Position numbers and translations under genes: made by a program. DNA of 64,000 nucleotides from Pseudevernia furfuracea (taxonomy: Eukaryota > Ascomycota > Lecanoromycetes > Lecanorales > Parmeliaceae): NCBI GenBank assembly GCA_022315425.1, contig JAIUPT010000030.1, forward strand, positions 806,001 to 870,000, given 5' to 3'. Positions 55,634-64,000 of the stretch are shown here, piece after piece. Below the pieces are notes generated by a model. That model made no database searches and was not told the DNA's origin. It was given only the letters and a program-made list of their open reading frames with translations. Every line of letters starts with the position of its first letter. Position 1 is the first letter of the stretch.

Positions 55634-58355
55634 TATCAGGACCAGGTCTAGAAGGATCATAGGGGTATGAGTAGACGAGGATAAAGAGTCTATCGAACTA
55701 TCTAGGAGGGAGGCTCTGTATATGTAGGAGGCAAGGCCTCCGCCAAGGCTAGACTAGGCTTCAATGGGCCTAGCGCCTAGCCGGTGTCAAGGGGATGCAG
55801 GGTACGGCCGTAACACTACCCCCCCCCCGAAGAAGCGCTGGTCCCCAGTGCGATAGACAGGTGTGTGCCCCCGAAAGAAAAGAAGAAGAAAAAACAAACG
55901 TCATATATGCTTGGTTGCTGAAAAATCATAAAAAACAAAGAACTTTTGGCCCTAGCGCTCGCTTTCTCGATGACTCTAGCGGTGAATTTCCGACGGTGAC
56001 GTCTTTGACGATGCCATGTCGCTAGCGTGACGTCATGCGATGACAGAGGTTCTGAAATGATCTTCATTGACGAAGAATTGAAGAAATGATGATCAAGAAG
56101 ATGTTTTGCTCTGCAGCAGTCATTTGATATTCGAATTTCGAACAGAGAAGAAATTCAAAAATGAAGGCCTGTGATTGACTGAGGCCTTTCGAACCGCTCG
56201 AATCTTAAATCTTAATTTAATATTAAATGAGTTTTTGACGCTGACGCAGTCTTCTTCTTGAGATCAAATTCAGCGAGAGCGACGACGTTATCAATAATAA
56301 GCTTCGGGCCTTCGGCTATGACGTCGTCGACAGTTATAGACTATAGCTCGGGGGGAGGCGAAGAAGGTAGCTGTCATATGACGTTGTTATTGAGTAATTA
56401 GTCGCTGAGTATTCGAATTTGCTTGAGTGAAAAATAAGTCTTGACGCTTTTCTGAAATGGTCTGGAACCGCTCAAAAACACCATGTTCGAGATTTGATCG
56501 GATCGCATGTTGATTTGAGCGCGCTAGGCCAAATTCAGTCGCCCTATCAGTCAGCGGTTTCCAAAATAGGTACTTGCGACTGATCCTGACACTGTTGTCA
56601 TAGATATCTCTGACATTTCAGATCGTATATTTCCTAAGTACTCAGTTCAGCGATTGACGATTTGCCGTGCTTCTGACTATAGATTTAGTTTATTATAACA
56701 AGTTCGTCATCTTCGTCCCATTGTGAAAGTTTATAAAAGTCGAAAGTAGGGTCTGAGCGTGCAATAATGACGTATTTACCCTTCTTTGCGTAAGTCTCAG
56801 CTTTTGCTTTAGCGTATTACTCGACGAATCTCGCTGCTTTTCTCTCAGTCAGACCCTCAGCAAATTATTAATAATGAAGTTGTCTTATTATTATGTACGT
56901 CTTTAGCTGAGATTTTATCTTTATTATATAAGTGTCTAGAGCATCGCTTTGATTCAAAGAACGAAGCTCTGATTTCATTACGAGATATCTCATAAGGTTC
57001 TCCTCCTCGTCACACAGACGAGTGCATTTTATAAAAGCTCTATAGAACTCTGAAAAAGGCTGATTATTCTGCGTCAATTTCTTGAAAGCATGTCAATTTG
57101 TGTGTGAAATAATGAACAGAGATATTTCGTATAAATCGATAAGATGATTTAGAAGTTCGTTGACTATCGAATAAGAACGATATCGTCGTCTAAAAGACAC
57201 GTGTTGACTTGTCTCTCCTTCGAGACGTGCAATAATGTACGCAATCTTAAATGACTCGTGAGAATAGTGATCATCATTATGATTCAGTTTGTCTTGAATT
57301 CTCATTTTTCAGTTATCAAATTAAACGTGACTATTGATGTCGATAAAAACAGGTGAATTCGATAGTCTTGAAGTAAGTTTCGATGCTTGTCTGAAAGGCG
57401 AGAAAGATCGCTGTCTTAGCGATGATCGAGAAGAAGATGGATCATGATTTTATATCGACCTATTCTAAGATTGCTGCTGAGTATAATATCGTTAAAAGAG
57501 ATCCTTAATAGATAAGGATCGCTGTACTCTTGATATACGAAGCGGAGGCGAATTTGGTGATGAGAATTTGATATGTAGATTCTCGAATATAAGATAGAGC
57601 TGGTCGCGACGATATATAGAGAAGTTTGACCGCGAACCAGGCCTAGAAGAAGAAGAATTTCGACGTCGATGAGGCGGAATATATTTGATAGAGGAAAATG
57701 ACTGAGTGGAGAAAGAAGTTATTGTTTGAGAAGTGTTTTGATGTTGAGTGTAGGAATTTCGATATTGGAATTGGTGCGAAATATCGAATTTCTTTGTTTC
57801 TTATATAACTTTTTTATTTGTTAACCGTTTGACACCTAGCAAAGAATATAAATGCTTTGAAGTGTGTTCTTTGTGAAGATGTTATTATAAGAGAGTAATT
57901 TGTTTACAAATTCAGATGTGAAGCTCAGACGAGGTAGAATTTGCGAGCAGAGAAGACGAAGAAGTAGTGTTCGCTCAGAGAAGATTTTCTTGCGAAGGTG
58001 AGTGTAATGGAGATTCTTTCGAATAATGTAGATGATTTATAATGTAATGAGATGTCTGTATAATAGAAATACTCAGTGTATTCTTTATCAGGCTCGGTCA
58101 CTTGCTTCGAGCAGGAAGAAATAAGCCCGTCAATTCTCTTCGCCGGGTGACGTACGAAGGAGACTCTTTATAATGTCAGGACCAGGTCTAGAAGGATCAT
58201 AGAGGTATGAGTAGACGAGGATAAAGAGTCTATCGAACTATCTAGGAGGGAGGCTCTATATATGTAGAAGGCAAGGCCTCCGCCAAGGCTAGACTAGACT
58301 TTAATGGGCCTAGCGTCTAGCCGGTGTCAAGGGGATGCAGAGTACGGTCGTAACA
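55634..58355 (-). mobile_element. E2: gag-only LTR element
   Basis: 2722-bp element on the minus strand with 182-bp LTRs (55634-55815 and 58174-58355) and perfect TATCA target duplication (55629-55633, 58356-58360). The polypurine tract reads, on the minus strand, CGGGGGGGGGTAG just before the 3' LTR (plus 55816-55828). It encodes only a Ty3-like gag; no protease, RT or integrase text is present, so it needs proteins in trans. RIP damage is moderate. Confidence 0.85.
56868..57305 (-). pseudogene. E2 gag
   Basis: Two minus-strand frames in register across a stop: MRIQDKLNHNDDHYSHESFK, AYIIARLEGETSQHVSFRRR, ELLNHLIDLYEISLF; then TQNNQPFSEFYRAFIKCTRL, CDEEENLMRYLVMKSELRSL. This is the retrotransposon gag capsid pattern (LEG.A...., L...F., PFSEFY..F..L). 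A weak tail (ERKAARF, AKAKAETYAKKGKY) follows after more stops. No zinc knuckle is readable. Confidence 0.7.
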
Positions 58356-58360
58356 TATCA

Positions 58361-58652
58361 GAAGAATCGAAGTTCAATAATCAAGATATACGATATGATC
58401 TCTTATAAGACATGAACTGACGAATAATTATTTTTCGAACACATGAGAATCATTGACTGCGTGATCTGAGTTTATATACTTAAGAAAAAACGTAAGAAAC
58501 TCGACGAGCGTAACAAGAAATGCTACTTGATAGACTATAACGATATATTCATATTTAGAGTATAAAACCCGATCAGCAGAAAAGTCGAAAGATCGTCACA
58601 CGTTGATTTTGACGAAACTCGTTTGATGACTTCAGTCGTGCAAGACACGGGC
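58361..58652 (+). pseudogene. copia integrase C-part
   Basis: Continues the copia frame: HMRIIDCVI, YILKKKRKKLDERNKKCYLI (the copia integrase C-terminal K..KLD..S..C..VGY pattern), IFIFRV, ISRKVERSSHVDFDETR. Interrupted by E1 at 58653 after CGGGC. Confidence 0.75.
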
Positions 58653-58935
58653 TGTTACGAGCGTACCCCGCATCCCTTAATGACACCTGTCTGTGTTAGC
58701 ATTCCTTTGTTGACACACTATCCCTTTTAGGCTTAGCGTGCCTTGACAGGTTCACTCAGTTATACATATATGACCCTCCCTCTCAGTATATAGTTGTTCT
58801 GTATCTAGTTGTCTTATTCTATATATCTATATGACTTGACTCTGTACTAATTCTGACACTACAACTAGATCACCCTCACTCCATTCGTTTTTTTGACAGT
58901 AAGCGAATTCAAATAAGTATGCTGACAGAAGCTTT

Positions 58936-59140
58936 ATCAAGAGACTAAGTGAGACCAAGACACCTTCATCGATTGAGGCCAATATCGACCATTGAGATAT
59001 CGTATCCCTGGGTCTATTCACTATACGGGCAGAGGACTGAGTATCAAGAGACTAAGTGAGATCAAGACATCTTCGGGTTGAGATCAATATCGACCATTGA
59101 GATAGATATCTCTGGGTCTGGTCATCAGACGGCAAAGGGA
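58936..59140 (+). repeat. 107-bp tandem repeat inside E1
   Basis: Two units starting ATCAAGAGACTAAGTGAGA at 58936 and 59043, each with AATATCGACCATTGAGATA and CCTGGGTCT or TCTGGGTCT. It lies just after the 5' LTR, where packaging signals often sit. Confidence 0.7.
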
Positions 59141-60082
59141 ATCAAAGAGCTATTCAGATAGCGGAATCGTCTTGTGTACAGTGAGCAAGAATAAAGAAGT
59201 TACTAAATCATTCGTACGGCTAGCGAATCAGAAAGAAGTCATCAAAACACCTCCCCACCCCACAGCGAGCCTGCTACAAGGCAACGAAATCAGATTCGAA
59301 ACAACAACAGCAAACGGACGACCTCTTTATTGAGTATGTCGGTCACATAACATAGGGTTTTCACGGCGCTCAATTCGGTTAAGAAACGTCTTCACAGCAC
59401 CCTCCGCAAGAAAACCTTCTCTGAGCGAATACATCTTCTCTGCCCGCATTCTAACCCCGTCTGGGCTTCACACCTGAATTTGTCAGCAAATCACCCCATC
59501 AAAATAACATCACCGCAAACAATATTCTTCAAAGCACTCACATTCTTTACGGGGTGTCAAACGGTCAGCAGACAAGGAAGTTAGTGGAAACAAAGAAAAC
59601 CGGCATTCAGTATCTTAACACTTTTTTTCTTTCAACATCGACAGGCCCAATTTCAGCCACCTGCACGACATCGAAAGCAGGTGACACATTCGATTCTTTT
59701 TTCCCCTTTTTATCATTTTCACGATCATGACGAACTATAACATAAATTCTACGAATCAGACGCTTGAGTTACGGGCGTAATTTATGTCAGACAGATCATT
59801 GATAGCGAAGTACTCGCTATCGATCTTAGAACGAGTGTTAAGAACTTAGTATTGATGAGACATCGACAGTCGAAGCGATAGACTTACGAAGCGGATGAAT
59901 GCAATGAATAGCACTACGAAACAACACAGCGACGAACGTCGAATAACAAGAGACTATGATCAGAACATGAATAGGAGGTGAATATTTGATGGCAAGAGCT
60001 CGGGACAACATGAACAATACTCTCAGAACAGGCTGTCAGCGGGAGTTGATGTGAATACATGCGATGGATTTTTTCGATTTTA

Positions 60083-60180
60083 CATGGACAACATGGGCAA
60101 GACAATGTGACTGCAGCACGCATGGACAATGTTGACATGAATAAAACAATGTGGCTGCTGCGGGCATGAACAACACAAGC
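60083..60180 (+). repeat. Short imperfect tandem repeats inside E1
   Basis: About 45-bp units with CATGGACAA...ACAATGTG(A/G)CTGC(A/T)GC, at about 60083, 60121 and 60166. Confidence 0.5.
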
Positions 60181-61103
60181 GTTTACGAAATCACTGGCCC
60201 GGATCAGGCCTAGCGCACTCAAATCAGCATGCGATTCGGCCAAACCTCGAACATGTTGTTTTTGAGCGATTCCAGGCCATTCCAGAATGGCGCCAAGACT
60301 CGTTTTTCACTCAGGCAAATTCGAATGCTCAGCGACTTGATATTCAATAACAACGCCATATGACAGCTATCTTCTTCGCCTCCCCCCGAGCCATAGTCTA
60401 TAACTGTCGACGACGTCATAGTCGAAGGCCCGAAGCGTGTTGTTGATGTCGTCGTCGCCCTCGGTGGATTTGATCCCAGAGAGAAGACCACTCCGCTGCC
60501 CCAAAAGGATTTGATATTGGTTTAAGATTTAAGGTTCGGGCGGTTCGGAAGGCCTCAGCCAATCACAGGCCTTCATTTCTGAATTTCTTCTCCGACCGCA
60601 AATTCAATATCAGCTGTCCACTCCATGACAAAATACCTTCTTGGTCACCATTTCTTCAACTCTTCACCAATAAAGGCCGTTCCAGCACCCCTGCGACCGC
60701 ATGACGTTATGCTAGCGACATGGCATCGCCAAGACGTCATCGGAGCAATCAAAGATTAGCACCATGGCAGAAAAGGATAGCGCCGGCCCCCCAGCACCAT
60801 GTTTTCTGCTTTTTGTCTTTCTTACACTTACATGCATAGCGAACGACTCTAGTACAGCCATGAGGACATGTCTTTTCGAAGGGGGGGGATAGTGTTACGA
60901 GCGTACCCCGCATCCCTTGGTGACACCTGTCTGTGTTAGCATTCCTTTGTTGACACACTATCCCTTTTAGACTTAGCGTGCCTTGGCAGATTCACTCAGC
61001 CATACATATATGGCCCTCCCTCCCAGTACATAGTTGTTCTGTATCTAGTTGTCTTATTCTATACACCTATATGACTTGACTCTGTACTGGTCCTGACACG
61101 AGC

Positions 61104-63269
61104 TACTAACTAGCTGACGTCACTAACGACGACGATGATATACTCGATACAGAGAATGATGCTTCTGAGCATCATTATACATCACACGACGTCGACGACG
61201 ACTCTCAAGAAGGCTTCAGCTTGCAGCATATATAAGACGTTCTTAACAATGCTTCAAATGTTGTCGAAGATCTCGAAGATGTGAGAGAAACAACAGCATC
61301 GAAAGAAGAATTTTCGAAAGATGACGATGATCAGATATCTCAGAACGCTCTAAATGTACACTCAGATTCAAGTATCGACGCAACGTATACTTCGAGATCG
61401 AAGCGTGTTCTCGCTTCTTCTCAAAAGATACTTCTAAATAAAAAATGAAGCGATATCAAGATGTGAGCCCAGCGGACTATTACTCATATCAAGTGTAACG
61501 CAACTTTACAGTTAGAACGAATATACTATAGACTTGTTATCGTCGATCATGAGAACTCTTAACATTATGACTTTGAGTCGAAATTCGATCTCGCTAACGC
61601 TATTTAGAAGATAACTAAAATGCGAAGAAATCAAGATATCGATAACGTCGATAATTACGAGTCATTGACTTATAAAGAAGCAATAATCGATCTCTATACT
61701 AAGCAATGAAGTGAGACTATAAACAAGCAAATGTAGTTCTTCGCTATCATAAATATTTGAAAACTAATCAAGAGATCAAAGAACGCTCTCGTTCTTAGCG
61801 ACAAGTGAGTCTATAAGATCAAGAAGAGACTTGACGAGACGATATTTTACAAAGCACGCTGAGTAGTTCGAAAATTTGAACAAATCTACGATGTCAATTA
61901 CGATCAAACATTTATCTCCGTTGTCAAATTTATATCGTTCAAAGTGCTATTTTTTATTATAATCTACTACGACCTAGACTGTGAACAAATAAACGTCATA
62001 ACAGTCTTTCTTAACGCGTTGTTGAAGAAACGAATCTACGTGAAATAGCTCAAGGGATATAAGAACGATAAACACGATATGATATGTCTCTTGCTTAGAG
62101 CCCTATATAATCTCAAGCAATTCCCTCGTGAGTGATACGCTACTCTACGAGACTTTCTAATATCAAAAGACTTCAAGCATATCGAATCGAATCACTCACT
62201 CTTTGTTAATAAGGAAACACGTCTAATTGTCAGCGTGTATGTGAACGATATTCAAATATATGACCCTCGAGGATCAAAATATATATCGAATCTCAAGAAA
62301 GAACTTAGCAAGCGCTTCGCAATGATCGATCTCGATTTATGCTTATATTATTTGAGCATGGAAATTCAGAGAAATCGCGCAAAGAGAAGCGTTCGAATCA
62401 CTCAGAGCACTTATTTAAAGAAAGTTCTCGTCCGTTTTAACATAACAAATTTCGCCCCCGTGTCAACATTAATAATAATTGATACACAATTGAAAGAGAA
62501 ATCAGTGAATCAAGCAACTTCGAACGTCGTTCGTGAGTACCAGTCAATGATGAAATCAATGATGTACGTCATAATGCAAACGCGTTCTGATATTTGCTTC
62601 GTCATAATTATTCTTTCTCGATACAATCAAAATTCGAATTTCAAGCATATCGCTGCTGTCAAGCGTGTGCTTCGATACTTGAAAGACACAGTCGATCACG
62701 ATATTATTTATAAAATCGTCAATGATCTCGAGGGGTTTATCGATGCTGACTAGACGTCGAATTCTGAGACTCGTAGATCTCTCGAAGTATACGTGTTCCT
62801 ACTATATAAAGAGACTGTAAGCTGAACGTCGAAACGTCAGCAGTTCATTACATTGTCGTCTTACGAGACCGAATACATAGTTCAAACGCAAGCAGTCAAG
62901 GAAGCAATATAACTAATTCGTCTATTAAACGAGTTAAATGTCGATCTGAGACTTTTATCCAAGTCTATTCTAATCAAGACAGACAATTAGAGTGTCATAG
63001 CATTAACTTCAGACTCTAGATTCCATATACGTATGAAGCACATCGACATATAGTGACATTTTGTTCGAGACCAGATGGAAACTGGGACAGTGTTATTCGA
63101 GTGAGTATCTACGAGAGAAATGACTGCTGACGGGCTTACAAAGGCTCTCAGCAAGAACAAATTTGATACATTTATAGATCAGTTAGGCCTCAAGAAGAGC
63201 GTCTAGAAGCAGGAGTTTAGTATAGACTCTGTGAGAGATATAGGCTCATTATTGCCTGTGTGGGAGTGA
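61104..63269 (+). pseudogene. copia reverse transcriptase and RNase H
   Basis: Resumes after E1. An acidic spacer (DDDILDT-like) is followed by the RT start near 61660 (LTYKEAIIDLYTKQ), YKIKKRLDETIFYKAR, VYDVNYDQTFISVVKF-like text, FLNALLKKRIYVK and LLRALYNLKQFPRE, then the open piece 62235-62753: MYVNDIQIYDPRGSKYISNL (active site YVND for YVDD), KRFAMIDLDLCLYYLSMEI, ITQSTYLKKVL, RSDICFVIIILSRY. RNase H: SSYETEYIVQTQAVKEAI, RMKHIDI, VSTREMTADGLTKALSKNKF. The TGA stop at 63267-63269 is the first three bases of the 3' LTR. Many RIP stops. Confidence 0.85.
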
Positions 63270-63461
63270 TGGAATTCAGTTAATCATAGACCGTTCCGCC
63301 CGCACTAGCGTGCCTTTTAGCGTGGCGCTAGTGGGCGACTCTTATCTATTCTTCTTCTTCTCTTTCTTCTTATTCACTACATGTATTCTATATAGTTATG
63401 CAATAAAGTCGTTCTATTAGTCACTCAATATAAGATCTCATAGCTGTCATATATTTCAATA
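63267..63461 (+). repeat. 3' LTR of the copia element
   Basis: 195 bp matching 52534-52728, preceded by a short purine tract GTGTGGGAG and followed by AAAAC. Confidence 0.85.
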
Positions 63462-63466
63462 AAAAC

Positions 63467-64000
63467 TTTTACTTCCTACTCAGACGTACGTTACATATCA
63501 CACTAAGTACTGTGATATTTAGATCTTAACTAATTTTATAATAAGAACGTTATTTGCTTCTCGAATTAATTCAAAAGTCTAATCTAACTGCGTGATACAC
63601 TAAATCACGACGTTGCGCGACGAGGTCGCGACTAATATAATTATAACGACTATACTATATAGAGAGAAGACGATGTTAAGATAACATAATTACGACTCAT
63701 CTCGTAGTTAGTCTGATATCACTAATCTCGATAAACGAGGTCGATCTTAATAATAATATAAGTTATTCGAGAGACTCGAGAGCTTACGCTTCTATATTTG
63801 CGTTCAATTATCGAATAAGAAGATCGATAGTTATAGTTAACGTTAGGTCTTAGAGCGGGATTTAACGAGAGAGATAGAATATCGAGATAAAGAGTATCGA
63901 TTACGTATCGTTACTGCTTCGATAGTTGACGTTGTTGACTTAGATTATTGACTCGAGCGAGGATAAGAAGTTCTCGTATTCACGCGTTCGTTTAAAGTCT
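63467..64000. other. AT-rich RIP block at the right edge
   Basis: CG kept, CA/TG depleted, stops in all frames. TGTTAAGATAACATAATTACG near 63671 might start an LTR, but no partner is in the window. Confidence 0.4.

Larger units (their letters stand above)
58653..61098 (+). mobile_element. E1: non-coding LTR element related to E2
   Basis: 2446-bp element with 206-bp LTRs (58653-58858, 60893-61098) and target duplication CGGGC/CGAGC (58648-58652, 61099-61103; one G-to-A change). Polypurine tract GAAGGGGGGGGATAG just before the 3' LTR. Both internal ends resemble E2 (for example CTTCTTCGCCTCCCCCCGAG near 60370 and GGTGTCAAACGGT near 59555), but the gag part of E2 is missing. No coding frame. 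Little RIP damage: CA and TG are frequent. It is the youngest-looking insertion here and is mobilisable only in trans. Confidence 0.85.
52534..63461 (+). mobile_element. Ty1/copia retrotransposon with nested insertions
   Basis: Element with 195-bp LTRs (52534-52728 and 63267-63461) and a perfect AAAAC target duplication (52529-52533, 63462-63466). Removing the three insertions and their duplications leaves about 5.6 kb, normal for copia. Gene order gag, protease, integrase, RT, RNase H is the Ty1/copia order. Coding sequence carries many RIP-type stops, so it is inactive. Nested inside are a solo LTR (55411-55602), E2 (55634-58355) and E1 (58653-61098), all in the integrase to pre-RT part. 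Confidence 0.9.

Noticed and set aside
60219..60491. 90-codon minus-strand frame in E1, mirrored in E2
   Set aside because: The matching E2 stretch has stops in that frame, so conservation is at DNA level, not protein level.
20469..63269. TGA at many expected Trp positions, suggesting a genetic code with TGA as Trp or a mitochondrial origin
   Set aside because: TAG and TAA occur at other expected Trp/Gln positions too, neighbouring intact genes use TGG for Trp and TGA as stop (for example 49122-49124), and the pattern follows TG/CA context, so RIP explains it.
1..64000. tRNA, rRNA or other structured RNA genes
   Set aside because: No cloverleaf with A and B boxes and no rRNA-like conserved blocks were recognised by eye; a covariance-model scan would be needed to exclude them.

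Overview
The window reads as nuclear DNA of a filamentous ascomycete (Pezizomycotina). Evidence: short GT-AG introns of 43-95 bp with CTRAC branch sites; protein families largely confined to this group (Clr5, SesB-like hydrolase, DUF3723, DUF3435, DUF6594, DUF7924, divergent kinases); and alternation between gene islands of ordinary composition and AT-rich blocks in which CA has become TA and TG has become TA while CG is kept. That is the signature of repeat-induced point mutation (RIP). The species cannot be told from the sequence.

Layout. 1-2168: 3' end of a RIP-damaged Ty3/gypsy chromovirus with its LTR. 2380-2770: a hAT transposase scrap. 3083-7595: an intact four-exon gene fusing a Clr5 domain, a SesB-like alpha/beta hydrolase and two kinase-like domains (1450 aa). 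7600-8453: fragments of a ferric reductase and of an ankyrin protein. 8598-12102: a divergent pair, a DUF3723 gene broken by two nonsense codons and a truncated kinase-like gene. 14031-16364: an intact 777-aa protein of unknown function. 17153-18015: C-terminal relic of a DUF3435 recombinase-type gene. 19700-20468: a DUF7924 relic cut by an LTR. 20469-36818: two head-to-head copies of one chromovirus (A on minus, B on plus), about 7.6 kb each, around a 921-bp TRIM-like element. 36824-39100: a second, heavily RIPed DUF3435 relic, interrupted by two solo LTRs. 40640-41205 and 51500-52085: two direct copies of an unclassified repeat that bracket a second gene island. That island holds a repeat-rich wall-type surface protein, a four-exon DUF6594 membrane protein, a four-exon retropepsin-like protein and a dead NADAR gene. 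52534-63461: a Ty1/copia element with matching LTRs, a target duplication and a primer site for a cleaved initiator tRNA. Nested inside it are a solo LTR, a gag-only element (E2) and a further-deleted relative (E1).

How it fits together. Four genes look intact: the hydrolase-kinase fusion, the 777-aa protein, the DUF6594 protein and the retropepsin-like protein; the surface protein is also an open frame. The rest is a graveyard. The first 40 kb groups DUF3435 relics, DUF3723, a ferric reductase piece and an NLR-like fusion. This set recalls the cargo of Starship giant transposons, but no intact captain or element boundary is visible. Six LTR insertions have readable target-site duplications, so much of the order of events can be reconstructed. 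Exon models come from reading frames and splice motifs only; family names come from motif recognition without database search.
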